NCBI GenBank assembly: GCA_025458525.1
Contig: JALOSF010000021.1
Coordinates: forward strand, 25,751-89,750
Source of the DNA: Cypionkella sp.
GTDB lineage: Bacteria; Pseudomonadota; Alphaproteobacteria; Rhodobacterales; Rhodobacteraceae
Direction: 5' to 3'
Length of the DNA: 64,000 bases
Part shown: positions 22,983 through 32,725 of the stretch, in pieces
How positions within the stretch are numbered: position 1 is the stretch's first letter
Layout: each line of letters opens with the position of its first letter
Notes under the pieces: generated by a model
The model's input: only the letters and a program-made list of their open reading frames with translations
What the model was told of the DNA's origin: nothing
Database searches by the model: none
Program-made: the position numbers and the translations under genes

Positions 22983-23528
22983 ATGGTATATCTGATCCTG
23001 GGTGTGGGATTGTGGTGGGGCGCGCATGCGTTCAAGCGCATCGCCCCGGCGGCGCGCGCGCAGATGGGCAACGCGGGCAAGGGTCTTGTGACCGCCCTTC
23101 TGCTGATCGCGGTTGCGCTGATGTATTGGGGCTATGGTCAGGCGCAGGGGCCGGTCTGGTGGGGGCGGCATCCCGCGCTGGTCGGGATCAACAACCTGCT
23201 GATGCTGTTTGCCTTTTATCTTTACGCCGCTTCGGGGGCGAAAACCTGGATCACACGCAAGATCCGCCATCCGCAATTGACGGCGGTCAAGGTCTGGGCG
23301 CTGGCGCATCTTCTGGTCAATGGCGACTTGCGCAGTTTGATCCTGTTCGGTGGTTTGCTGGCCTGGGCCGTGGTGTCGGTGATTGTGATCAACCGCGCGC
23401 AGCCGGTCTGGGAACCCCCAAGCCCGCGCCCCGTGGCCAAGGAATTCGTCGCCATCGGCGCGACGCTGGGGGTAACGGTTGTGGTCATGGTGATCCACAA
23501 CTGGCTGGGCGTGCAGCCCTGGGGCTGA
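22983..23528 (+). CDS. NnrU family membrane protein
   Basis: MVYLILGVGLWWGAHAFKRIAP...PQLTAVKVWALAHLLVNGDL. Confidence 0.82.
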   Translation: MVYLILGVGLWWGAHAFKRIAPAARAQMGNAGKGLVTALLLIAVALMYWGYGQAQGPVWWGRHPALVGINNLLMLFAFYLYAASGAKTWITRKIRHPQLTAVKVWALAHLLVNGDLRSLILFGGLLAWAVVSVIVINRAQPVWEPPSPRPVAKEFVAIGATLGVTVVVMVIHNWLGVQPWG

Positions 23529-23542
23529 GAAAGGATCTGGCG

Positions 23543-23746
23543 ATGAAACTCTATCGCTTTCTGACCGAAGACGACACTTCGGCTTTTTGTCACAAGGTGA
23601 CGGCCGCGCTGAACAAGGGCTGGGTGTTGCAGGGGCCGCCCACCTATGCCTTTGACGGGGCGCGCGGCGTGATGCGCTGCGGTCAGGCCGTGACCAAGGA
23701 AGTGCTGGGCGAATATACGCCCGATACCAAGCTGGGTGATTACTGA
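23543..23746 (+). CDS. DUF1737 domain protein
   Basis: MKLYRFLTEDDTSAFCHKVTAALNKGWVLQGPPTYAF... Confidence 0.8.
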   Translation: MKLYRFLTEDDTSAFCHKVTAALNKGWVLQGPPTYAFDGARGVMRCGQAVTKEVLGEYTPDTKLGDY

Positions 23747-23773
23747 GCGCCGCAGCGGCAGGTGGGGGAAAGG

Positions 23774-24805
23774 ATGGCGATGAAAACCAATCCGGGGCGG
23801 TTCTTTGAGGAGTATCGGCTGGGCGAGACCATCGTCCACGCGGTGCCGCGCACGCTTTCGGGTGGCGAGCGGGCGCTTTATCATGCGCTCTATCCGGCGC
23901 GCCATGCGATCTATTCCTCTGATCCCTTCGCACAGGGCTGCGGCCTGCCCGGCGCGCCGCTGGATGATCTGGTGGCCTTTCATACCGTGTTCGGCAAGAC
24001 GGTCCCCGATGTGAGCCTGAACGCGGTGGCCAATCTTGGCTATGCCGAAGGCCGCTGGTTGCAGCCTGTCTATCCCGGCGACACGCTGCGGGCGGAAAGC
24101 ACGGTGATCGGTCTGCGCGAGACGTCGAACGGCGAGGCCGGGGTGGTCTATGTCCGCACGCGCGGGTTCAATCAGGATGACGAGCCGGTGTTGGAATATG
24201 TGCGCTGGGTCATGGTGCGCAAGAACCGGCGGGACGCGCCTGCGCCAGCGGCCGTTGTGCCACAACTCGCGCCGGTGGTGGTGCCAGAGGCGCTTGTCGT
24301 GCCCAAGCGGCTGGATTTCACCCGCTATGACTTTGCGCTTGCGGGGGATCGGCATCGCTGGGGTGATTATGCGATCGGCGAGCAGATCGACCACGTCGAT
24401 GGCGTCACGATCGAGGAAGCCGAGCATATGTTGGCAACCCGGCTGTGGCAGAACACGGCCAAGGTGCATTTCGATGCCAGTGCCCGCGCGGATGGGCGAC
24501 GGCTTATCTATGGCGGTCACGTCATCAGTCTGGCGCGGGCCTTGTCGTTCAATGGTCTGGCCAATGCGCAGATGATCGTGGCGCTGAACGCGGGCGCCCA
24601 TGCCAACCCTTGTTTCGCCGGCGATACCGTGCGGGCCTGGTCCGAAGTGCTGGACCGGGCCGAGACGGGGGCGCCCGGGGTGGGGGCGATCCGGCTGCGC
24701 CTGGTCGCGACCCGTGGCGCGGCGTTTGACTTGCGCGGCGCGGATGGCAAATACCTGCCCGAGGTTTTGCTGGATCTCGATTACTGGGCCTTGATGCCGA
24801 TCTGA
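23774..24805 (+). CDS. mch: mesaconyl-CoA hydratase (2-methylfumaryl-CoA hydratase), double MaoC-like
   Basis: MAMKTNPGRFFEEYRLGETIVHAVPRTLSGGERALYHALYPARHA...; position beside mcl2. Confidence 0.9.
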   Translation: MAMKTNPGRFFEEYRLGETIVHAVPRTLSGGERALYHALYPARHAIYSSDPFAQGCGLPGAPLDDLVAFHTVFGKTVPDVSLNAVANLGYAEGRWLQPVYPGDTLRAESTVIGLRETSNGEAGVVYVRTRGFNQDDEPVLEYVRWVMVRKNRRDAPAPAAVVPQLAPVVVPEALVVPKRLDFTRYDFALAGDRHRWGDYAIGEQIDHVDGVTIEEAEHMLATRLWQNTAKVHFDASARADGRRLIYGGHVISLARALSFNGLANAQMIVALNAGAHANPCFAGDTVRAWSEVLDRAETGAPGVGAIRLRLVATRGAAFDLRGADGKYLPEVLLDLDYWALMPI

Positions 24806-24811
24806 GGGGAC

Positions 24812-25576
24812 ATGATGCGTGCGGGTTTTGTGGGGTCTTTTCTGGCTGTTCTTGTGGCTGGCGGCAGCCCTGCGCTGGGCGAGGAGCTTTCGCCAGACGC
24901 TCAGCGATTTGTCGAAGGCAATCTGATCGGCACGTTCTATCACGAGCTGGGTCACGCGCTGATCGATGTGCTGCAACTGCCCGTGCTGGGGCAGGAGGAG
25001 GATGCAGCCGATACCTTGGCGGTCGTCCTCATCACCGATCTGTGGGAAAAGGATGACGCCGAGTGGCTGGGCCGGGCAACGGCGGATTACTACTATTACA
25101 CGGTGGACTGGTCGGGCGCGGCGGCGGATGAAACCGCCTGGTGGGGCGTGCACGGCCCCGACGAGCAGCGCTATTACAACCATGTCTGTCTGCTCTATGG
25201 CAGCGATCCCGAGGGCTTGGCGGATCTTGCGACCGAATATGAACTGCCCGAACAACGGGCCGCGGGCTGTCCGGAGGAATTTACCCTGGCGCAGCAATCC
25301 TGGGGGGTGTTTCTGGATGAGATCACGCTTCAGCCGGGGCAGCGGGCCGAACATGGCTTGATCCTGAAGGCGCCAAAGTCCGCACCCTATTACGACCTTC
25401 TGGCCGAGGAGGTGCGGGTCTGGAACGAGACCTTCACGCTGCCTCGTGACGTGACGGTGCACATCGACGCCTGCGGCGAGGCGAATGCCTACTACTATCC
25501 GGCCGAGTCTTCGATCACGATGTGCAGCGAATATGCCGAATGGCTGATCGCGGTTGCGCAGGCGGCCGAGTTGTGA
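24812..25576 (+). CDS. DUF4344-type exported metallopeptidase-like protein
   Basis: Signal peptide; GTFYHELGHALIDVLQLPVLGQEEDAADTLA (HExxH with downstream acidic residues). Confidence 0.82.
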   Translation: MMRAGFVGSFLAVLVAGGSPALGEELSPDAQRFVEGNLIGTFYHELGHALIDVLQLPVLGQEEDAADTLAVVLITDLWEKDDAEWLGRATADYYYYTVDWSGAAADETAWWGVHGPDEQRYYNHVCLLYGSDPEGLADLATEYELPEQRAAGCPEEFTLAQQSWGVFLDEITLQPGQRAEHGLILKAPKSAPYYDLLAEEVRVWNETFTLPRDVTVHIDACGEANAYYYPAESSITMCSEYAEWLIAVAQAAEL

Positions 25577-25601
25577 TCACGGGCCGAAAATTCGTGATCA
25601 C
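25573..25601. promoter_or_regulatory. two GTGATCAC palindromes upstream of sdhC
   Basis: GTGATCAC at 25573 and 25594 (21 bp apart), same spacing as upstream of sucC. Confidence 0.7.
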
Positions 25602-25767
25602 AAACCGGAAAATTCTGGAAAGTTAGCGGTAAAATGCTGCACCTGCGCCATTGCCGCAGGTGACAGGCCCAAAAAATGCGCTATTCAGAGATGCAATAAT
25701 CGAAGCGCGCCCCGCACTGGCCAACGGTTGACCTGGTCGGGACAAGCCAGCGACGAAGGGAACCGAA

Positions 25768-26154
25768 ATGGGACACGTCAAAAAGGTCGAACGGCCTTTG
25801 TCACCGCATTTGCAGATTTATCGCCCGCAACTGACCTCGATCACGTCGATCCTCACGCGGATCACCGGAAATGCTTTGATTGTCGGGGTGCTTCTGGCGG
25901 TGTGGTGGCTGTTGGCGGCCGCGACCTCGCCCGCGTATTTCGCAACAGCCAATACGGTCGCGACCAGCTGGTTTGGCGATCTGGTCTTTGCCGGATCGGC
26001 CTGGGCGGTGTGGTATCACTATCTTGCCGGGCTGCGGCATCTGTATTTCGACGCGGGCAAGGGTCTGGATGTGCCCACCGCCGAAAAGCTCGGCTGGGGC
26101 ATCATCGGCGGGTCGGTGATCCTGACCGTGATCACAATTCTTCTGGTGCAATAG
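25768..26154 (+). CDS. sdhC: succinate dehydrogenase cytochrome b556 subunit
   Basis: RPLSPHLQIYRPQLTSITSILTRITGN...HYLAGLRHLYFD. Confidence 0.95.
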   Translation: MGHVKKVERPLSPHLQIYRPQLTSITSILTRITGNALIVGVLLAVWWLLAAATSPAYFATANTVATSWFGDLVFAGSAWAVWYHYLAGLRHLYFDAGKGLDVPTAEKLGWGIIGGSVILTVITILLVQ

Positions 26155-26158
26155 GGGG

Positions 26159-26536
26159 ATGGCCATGCGGTATCTGACCGATCGTAAGCGCGCGGCGGGC
26201 AAAGGGGCATCCGGCACCGGAACCGAGCATCACTGGCACATGCAGCTGTCCTCGGTGGCACTGGCTTTCCTTGTGCCGGTCTGGCTTTACATCTTTGGCT
26301 CGGCACTGGGCAGCACGCAGGACGAGGTGGTCGCGATCTTTGGCCAGCCGTTTCCGGCGATCCTGACAGCGCTCTTGCTTGTGGTGGGGATGCGGCACTT
26401 TGCCAGCGGTGCCACGATGATGATCGAAGATTACGCCCGTGGCGGCACGCGCAAGGTGGCGGTCATTTTCGTGACCTGCCTGTCGTGGGTCATCGCGGCG
26501 ACCGGGCTGTTTGCCTTGGCGCGCATGGCGTTGTGA
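26159..26536 (+). CDS. sdhD: succinate dehydrogenase membrane anchor subunit
   Basis: MRYLTDRKRAAGKGASGTGTEHHWHMQLSSVAL...HFASGATMMIEDY. Confidence 0.93.
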   Translation: MAMRYLTDRKRAAGKGASGTGTEHHWHMQLSSVALAFLVPVWLYIFGSALGSTQDEVVAIFGQPFPAILTALLLVVGMRHFASGATMMIEDYARGGTRKVAVIFVTCLSWVIAATGLFALARMAL

Positions 26537-26546
26537 AGGAAAGAAC

Positions 26547-28258
26547 ATGAACGCTTATCCTTATGAAGTGCATGACTATGACGTGGTACCCGCAGCCACA
26601 CCGTGGCGGCCCAGGGCGGCATCGCGGCCAGCCTTGGCAACATGGGCCCCGACAGCTGGCAGTGGCATATGTATGACACCGTCAAGGGGTCCGACTGGCT
26701 GGGCGATACCGACGCGATGGAATACCTTGCGCGCGAGGCGCCCAAGGCGGTGTATGAGCTCGATCACTACGGCGTGCCCTTCAGCCGCACCGAGGAAGGC
26801 AAGATCTATCAGCGCCCCTTTGGCGGCCACACGACCGAATTTGGCGAAGGCCCGCCGGTGCAGCGCACCTGTGCCGCCGCCGACCGCACCGGGCATGCCA
26901 TCTTGCACACGCTTTACGGCCAAAGCCTGAAGAACAACGCGGAATTCTATATCGAGTATTTCGCGCTCGACCTGATAATCACCGATGGGGTCTGCACCGG
27001 GGTGGTGGCGTGGAAGCTGGATGACGGCACCCTGCATGTGTTCAACGCCAAGATGGTGGTGCTGGCCACGGGCGGCTATGGCCGTGCCTATTTCAGCGCG
27101 ACCTCGGCCCATACCTGCACCGGCGATGGTGGCGGCATGGTGGCGCGCGCCGGTCTTCCCCTTCAGGACATGGAATTCGTGCAGTTCCACCCGACCGGGA
27201 TTTACGGCTCTGGCTGCCTGATCACCGAAGGCGCGCGGGGCGAGGGCGGTTACCTCACCAACGCCAATGGCGAGCGGTTCATGGAGCGTTATGCGCCCCA
27301 TTACAAGGATCTGGCGCCGCGCGACTATGTCAGCCGCTGCATGACGATGGAAATCCGCGAAGGCCGCGGCGTGGGCGCCAATGGCGACCATATCCACCTG
27401 CACCTCAACCATCTGCCGAAAGAGACGCTCGACCTGCGCCTGCCGGGGATTTCGGAAAGCGCCCGCATCTTTGCCGGCGTCGACCTGACCAAAGAGCCGA
27501 TCCCGGTTCTGCCGACGGTGCATTACAACATGGGCGGCATTCCGACAAACTACTGGGGCGAAGTGCTTGCCCCCACGGCGGATGATCCCGACCGCGTCTT
27601 CCCCGGCTTGATGGCGGTGGGCGAGGCGGGCTGTGCCTCGGTGCATGGCGCGAACCGGCTTGGCTCCAACTCGTTGATCGACCTTGTGGTTTTCGGCCGC
27701 GCCGCCGCGATCCGCGCAGGCAAGGTGGTGGACCGCGACGCCGCGACCCCTGCCACCAACAAGGCCGAGGTGGACCGGGCGCTGGCACGGTTCGACGGGC
27801 TGCGCCATGCCAACGGGGCGATCCCGACCGCCGATCTGCGGCTTGAGATGCAAAAGACCATGCAGGCCGATGCTGCGGTGTTCCGCACCGAAAAGACGCT
27901 GGCCGAGGGCGAGCGCAAGATGACCGAAATCGCGGGCCGCGTGGCCGACCTGAAGGTCACCGATCGCAGCCTTGTCTGGAACAGCGACCTGATGGAAACG
28001 CTGGAACTGACCAACCTGATGCCCAATGCGCTGGCCACGATTTACGGGGCCCATGCCCGCACCGAGAGCCGTGGCGCCCACGCGCATGAGGATTATCCGA
28101 CCCGCGATGATGTCAACTGGCGCAAGCATTCGCTGGCCTATGTCGATGGGGCGTCGGTCACGCTGTCCTACCGGGCGGTGCATACCGAACCGCTGACGAC
28201 CGAGGCCGAGGGTGGCATCAGCCTGAAGAAAATCGCCCCCGCAGAGCGCAAGTTCTAA
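26547..28258 (+). pseudogene. sdhA: succinate dehydrogenase flavoprotein subunit, disrupted by N-terminal deletion/frameshift
   Basis: ATG 26547 [14 protein letters not shown] then a frame change at about 26587 directly into [24 protein letters not shown]-binding GxGxxG segment absent. Rest of SdhA intact in frame 26603-28258. Confidence 0.88.
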
Positions 28259-28263
28259 GGGGC

Positions 28264-29436
28264 ATGTCCTTCGAGGGGGCAGGGCCGCGCCTTGCCCCCT
28301 TCGAGCGGATCAAGGGTATCATGGAACAGGTCGCGCGCTTTCAAGATGTTCTGATCGAGCCATGGCTGGCGCGCGGTCAGCCTTGCGTGCATTGGCCGGA
28401 CTTTGACGCCCAAACCTTCGTTCGGTTCAGTCGGAACGGCAAACTGGTGGATCAGGCGCCAATCGAACGCCCCGGCCCGGTTGCAGAGCTTGATGCAGAC
28501 TGCGTCTGGATCGGCAGCTATGACCGCCATTACGGGCATTTCATCTCGGAAGCGGTCAGCCGTGTTCCGGTGGCTGCCGCGCGTTTTCCCCATCTGAAAC
28601 AGCTGTTCAATGTCTATGCCGGGTTCGGCGGCGCACAGTTGGAGCCGCATTTCCGGGCGATCCTTGACTGGTTTCGCGTGCCGCCGAACCATGTGCACCT
28701 CGTGACGCAAAAAACGCGCGTCAAAAGCCTGACCGCGTTTTCCGAACCCGAGCCGGTTGGCATGCGTGGGGTCAGTGCCGATTACCTTGATATTCTCGAT
28801 GCAAATGACGCCGCGCATGGCGTGCAGAAATCGGGCGGCGGGATTGTCTATGTTTCTCGCGGAAAGTTCGACCTGGCCCGCGGGCGGCATGCCGGGGAAA
28901 ACTACATGGTCAAGCTGTTGATGCAGCTTGGCGTCAAGGTCATCTGGCCCGAGTTGATGAGCGTCGAGGAGCAGATTCGCGAAATGACCAAGGCAGACAA
29001 TCTGGTCTTTGCCGAAGGCTCTGCGGTCTATTCGCGCCAGCTTGCAGGCCGGTCGGGCCAGCGCGCCTTTGTGCTGCGGCGCAGGCCCGGGTCCGGGATC
29101 GGGCACGCGCTGCTTGCGTCGCGCGTGGCGCATGTCCGTTTTATCGAAGCGGTAAGCACCAACATTGCCTTCCGGACCCTTGATGGCAACATCCTGCTGT
29201 CCGAAGGCATGGCGCTCTATGATCTTGACGAAGTGTTTGGCCTGTGGCGCGCTCTTGGGATACCCTTGGCCGATGTTTGGGATAACGAGGCTTATGTGGC
29301 AGAGCGCAACGCCGACATGACAGGCTGGCTTGCGGTGACGCACCGGGCTGGACAGCCGCGGTGGCGCGCGCCGGAACCATCGCGTGCCCATGTTCGTGAA
29401 CGCTTTGTCGAGGCCGGACTGGGGGATTTGCTGTGA
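28264..29436 (+). CDS. glycosyltransferase family 61 protein inserted in the sdh operon
   Basis: IGSYDRHYGHFISEAVSRV...GGGIVYVSRGKFDLARGRHAGEN...NLVFAEGSAVYSRQL. Confidence 0.8.
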   Translation: MSFEGAGPRLAPFERIKGIMEQVARFQDVLIEPWLARGQPCVHWPDFDAQTFVRFSRNGKLVDQAPIERPGPVAELDADCVWIGSYDRHYGHFISEAVSRVPVAAARFPHLKQLFNVYAGFGGAQLEPHFRAILDWFRVPPNHVHLVTQKTRVKSLTAFSEPEPVGMRGVSADYLDILDANDAAHGVQKSGGGIVYVSRGKFDLARGRHAGENYMVKLLMQLGVKVIWPELMSVEEQIREMTKADNLVFAEGSAVYSRQLAGRSGQRAFVLRRRPGSGIGHALLASRVAHVRFIEAVSTNIAFRTLDGNILLSEGMALYDLDEVFGLWRALGIPLADVWDNEAYVAERNADMTGWLAVTHRAGQPRWRAPEPSRAHVRERFVEAGLGDLL

Positions 29437-29798
29437 GGGTAAGAACGACGTTGATGGCGGGGAACGGGCTGACAAGACCAAAGCTAGCCGGTGGCGCGGT
29501 GCTGATGGTTCTTGCGCTTGCCGCCTGCGATCCGCAGCAGGTGGCGGATCAGGCGGGGCGTCGTGTTGCGGCCAGCGTGGTCTTGCCGGTCGTGCAGATC
29601 GACCTGCCGACACCGCTCGCGCAGAAGGCGACCGATTGCATCGTGCAGAACGCAACCGCGGCCGAGGTGCAGGCGCTGGCCCGTGATGTGGCCGTTGTGG
29701 CGGGATCGTCAACCAAGGCCACCATCCGGGGCATCGCCACGCGCCCAGAGGCGGCGGCCTGTTTTACCGCCAACGGCGTGCCACAGGTGCGGCCATGA
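29433..29798 (+). CDS. predicted lipoprotein
   Basis: GTGA overlap with upstream gene; lipobox-like LALAAC. Confidence 0.7.
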   Translation: MRVRTTLMAGNGLTRPKLAGGAVLMVLALAACDPQQVADQAGRRVAASVVLPVVQIDLPTPLAQKATDCIVQNATAAEVQALARDVAVVAGSSTKATIRGIATRPEAAACFTANGVPQVRP

Positions 29799-30091
29799 TG
29801 CGGTTTGTCGTGCTTGCCCTGCCGATGTTGCTTTTGGCTTGCGGTCCAATCCCACTGGCGCAGGCCGAGCGTCAGTGTTTCGAGCGCGCCCGTCTGGCGC
29901 AGCAACCGCGCGGCGAGATCGGCGTGGGTGTTGCGTCCGATGGTCGGGCGCGGTCCAGTCTCAAGCTGGAGGTCACGTCCGACTATATCATGGGGCGCGA
30001 TCCTTCGGCTGTTTACGATTCTTGCGTGTTACAGAAATCCGGGCAGGCCCCAAGCCGCCCACTGTATTCATTCCCGGAATGGAGGGGATAA
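29795..30091 (+). CDS. predicted lipoprotein/exported protein
   Basis: MMRFVVLALPMLLLACGPIP (lipobox LLAC); overlaps upstream stop; 3 nt before sdhB. Confidence 0.7.
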   Translation: MMRFVVLALPMLLLACGPIPLAQAERQCFERARLAQQPRGEIGVGVASDGRARSSLKLEVTSDYIMGRDPSAVYDSCVLQKSGQAPSRPLYSFPEWRG

Positions 30092-30094
30092 TCG

Positions 30095-30871
30095 ATGGTC
30101 CAGTTCACACTTCCCAAAAACAGCACCATCCGCACCGGCAAGACCTGGCCGAAACCGGATGGAAAGAATGTGCGCAAGTTCCAGATCTATCGCTGGAACC
30201 CCGATGACGGGAAGAACCCGCAGGTCGATACCTATTTCGTCGATATGGACAAATGCGGCCCGATGGTTCTGGACGCGCTGATCAAGATCAAGAACGAGAT
30301 CGACCCCACGCTGACCTTCCGCCGGTCCTGCCGCGAGGGGATTTGCGGATCTTGCGCCATGAACATCGACGGGATCAACACGCTGGCCTGCATCTACGGG
30401 CTGGACGAGGTGAAGGGCGATGTGAAGATCTACCCGCTGCCGCATATGCCGGTCATCAAGGATCTGATCCCGGATCTGACGCATTTCTACGCCCAGCACG
30501 CCAGCATCATGCCCTGGCTTGAGACAAAGACCAACCGCCCGGCCAAGGAATGGCGCCAGTCGATCGAGGACCGTGCCAAGCTGGACGGGCTTTATGAATG
30601 CGTGATGTGCGCGTCGTGCAGCACGTCTTGCCCAAGCTATTGGTGGAACGGCGACAAATATCTTGGGCCGGCCGCCTTGCTGCATGCCTATCGCTGGATC
30701 ATCGACAGCCGGGATGAGGCAACCGGCGAGCGGCTTGACGATCTGGAAGACCCGTTCAAGCTCTACCGTTGCCACACGATCATGAACTGCGCCAAGACCT
30801 GCCCCAAGGGGCTGAACCCGGCCAAGGCGATTGCCGAGATCAAGAAGATGATGGTCGAGCGCGTGGTCTGA
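30095..30871 (+). CDS. sdhB: succinate dehydrogenase iron-sulfur subunit
   Basis: [48 protein letters not shown]. Confidence 0.97.
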   Translation: MVQFTLPKNSTIRTGKTWPKPDGKNVRKFQIYRWNPDDGKNPQVDTYFVDMDKCGPMVLDALIKIKNEIDPTLTFRRSCREGICGSCAMNIDGINTLACIYGLDEVKGDVKIYPLPHMPVIKDLIPDLTHFYAQHASIMPWLETKTNRPAKEWRQSIEDRAKLDGLYECVMCASCSTSCPSYWWNGDKYLGPAALLHAYRWIIDSRDEATGERLDDLEDPFKLYRCHTIMNCAKTCPKGLNPAKAIAEIKKMMVERVV

Positions 30872-30894
30872 CATCGGATTGCGCCGCTTTGCAC

Positions 30895-30922
30895 AAGGCC
30901 CCGGGGCGACCCGGGGCCTTTT
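30895..30922 (+). terminator. sdh operon terminator
   Basis: aaGGCCCCGGGgcgaCCCGGGGCCtttt. Confidence 0.9.
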
Positions 30923-31019
30923 GCCATGGTGGCTGGTCATCCGGCACGGTTCAGCATAGGTTTCTTCGGCGTTCCCCGTGCCGCGCAGAACCCGGCCGGG
31001 ATCAATAAGGAACGGCCCC

Positions 31020-31427
31020 ATGTCCTTGCTGCAACTTGTCTATGCCTCGCGTCCCTTTGGCTTTGACGGGGCGATGCTGAACGCGATCCTGTTTGACGCC
31101 CGGCGCTGCAACACCCGCGACGGGATCACCGGGGCGCTGATCTGCCGCGACGATCTGTTCCTGCAATTGCTCGAAGGCCCCGAGGCAGCGGTGGAGGCGG
31201 CCTATGGGCGCATCCTGCGTGACGACCGGCATGTCGAGGTGCGCGCGCTGTCGCGGCGTGTGCTGCCCGATGACGGGCGGATGTTCGGCGCCTGGGCGAT
31301 GCGTGACGACCCGGCCGACAGCCTGATCTGGTCGCGCGAAGATGTGGCGGCGGGCGTGCCAGAGGCGGCGGGCGAGGCGGCGGTCCTTGCAATGTTCGAG
31401 CGCCTTGCCGCAACACCGGCAGGCTGA
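31020..31427 (+). CDS. BLUF-domain blue-light sensor protein
   Basis: LLQLVYASRPFG, NTRDGITGALICRDDLFLQLLEGPEAAVEAAYGRI: BLUF Tyr, Asn and Gln all present. Confidence 0.9.
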   Translation: MSLLQLVYASRPFGFDGAMLNAILFDARRCNTRDGITGALICRDDLFLQLLEGPEAAVEAAYGRILRDDRHVEVRALSRRVLPDDGRMFGAWAMRDDPADSLIWSREDVAAGVPEAAGEAAVLAMFERLAATPAG

Positions 31428-31618
31428 TGCCGGTTCTGCTTGCCCTGCTGTTGGTCTGCGTCCTGCTTTACATGTGGTTTGACAGGCGCGGCTCCACCTT
31501 GACGCGCGCCTGCATGTGGCGACAAGAGCGTGCCGCCGCCCAATGGCGCTGCGTCGCGTGCGGCGCGGTGCGGGCGGGTGGCGTTTCGCCCCGCGACTGT
31601 CTGCGCCCGCGCGATTGA
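31427..31618 (+). CDS. small single-TM protein coupled to the BLUF gene
   Basis: MPVLLALLLVCVLLYMWFDRR...; start overlaps the BLUF stop; CxxC in C-terminus. Confidence 0.5.
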   Translation: MPVLLALLLVCVLLYMWFDRRGSTLTRACMWRQERAAAQWRCVACGAVRAGGVSPRDCLRPRD

Positions 31619-31728
31619 AACAGGATCACAGGTCACTTCTGTGCGGTGGCGCAGAGGTCTTGATCGGAAACGGCGTGGTCGCGCGCCGGCGCAGGCATTA
31701 GCTTTGGGTCAATACAAAGGAGGGTCCG

Positions 31729-32703
31729 ATGGGACAACTGGTGGACGGCACCTGGCACGATGTCTGGTATGACACCGCATCGACCGGCGGCGCGTTCGAG
31801 CGCAAGGCGGCTCGGTTTCGCAACTGGGTGACGCGCGATGGCGCGGCGGGCCCGACGGGCCGTGGCGGCTACAAGGCGGAAAGCGGTCGCTACCACCTTT
31901 ATGTCTCCTACGCTTGCCCGTGGGCGCATCGCACGCTGATCTTTCGCGCGCTCAAGGGGCTTGCGGCCCATATCGACATTTCGGTGGTGCATCCCGACAT
32001 GTTGTCGGACGGCTGGACCTTTTCCACCGATTTTCCGGGCGCGACCGGGGATCTTCAGTTTGGCCTGCCGTTCCTGCGCGACCTCTATCTGTGCGACACG
32101 CCCGATATGTCGGGCCGGGTGACGGTGCCGGTCCTGTGGGACAAGGCCACCGGCACGATTGTCAGCAACGAATCTTCCGAAATCATCCGCATGTTCAATG
32201 CGGCCTTTGACGGGGTGACGGGCAACACCGATGACTATTGGCCCGAGGCGTTGCGCCCAGAGATCGAGGCATTCAACAGCCGGATTTATGACAGCGTGAA
32301 CAACGGGGTTTACAAGGCCGGCTTTGCCACAAGCCAGACGGCCTATGATGCGGCCGTCCTGGCGCTGTTTGACAGTCTGGACTGGCTGGAGGCGCATCTG
32401 GCCGACAATCGCTATCTGCTGGGTGCGCGCCTGACCGAAGCCGATTGGCGGCTGTTCCCGACGCTGATCCGCTTTGATCCGGTGTATCATCTGCATTTCA
32501 AATGCAATCGCCGCCGGATCGTCGATTACCCAAACCTCTGGGCCTATACCCGGGAGCTTTATCAATGGCCGGGTGTGGCCGAAACGGTGAAAGTCGATCA
32601 TTTCGTGCGCCATTATCACTATAGCCACGCAACGATTAACCCGCATCGCATCCTTCCGATCAATCCGGTGCTGGACTACACGGCCCCCCACGGGCGCGAT
32701 TGA
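31729..32703 (+). CDS. glutathione S-transferase, glutathionyl-hydroquinone reductase type
   Basis: YHLYVSYACPWAHRTLIFRALKGL (CPWA catalytic Cys); typical Xi-class length (324 aa). Confidence 0.9.
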   Translation: MGQLVDGTWHDVWYDTASTGGAFERKAARFRNWVTRDGAAGPTGRGGYKAESGRYHLYVSYACPWAHRTLIFRALKGLAAHIDISVVHPDMLSDGWTFSTDFPGATGDLQFGLPFLRDLYLCDTPDMSGRVTVPVLWDKATGTIVSNESSEIIRMFNAAFDGVTGNTDDYWPEALRPEIEAFNSRIYDSVNNGVYKAGFATSQTAYDAAVLALFDSLDWLEAHLADNRYLLGARLTEADWRLFPTLIRFDPVYHLHFKCNRRRIVDYPNLWAYTRELYQWPGVAETVKVDHFVRHYHYSHATINPHRILPINPVLDYTAPHGRD

Positions 32704-32725
32704 ACCTGGGCGAAACCGCGCCGGT

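Noticed and set aside
26603-28258. Annotating sdhA as a normal CDS from the GTG at 26603
   Set aside because: That product lacks the GxGxxG FAD-binding segment and part of the TRSHT block, and an in-family N-terminus lies upstream in another frame; better described as disrupted.
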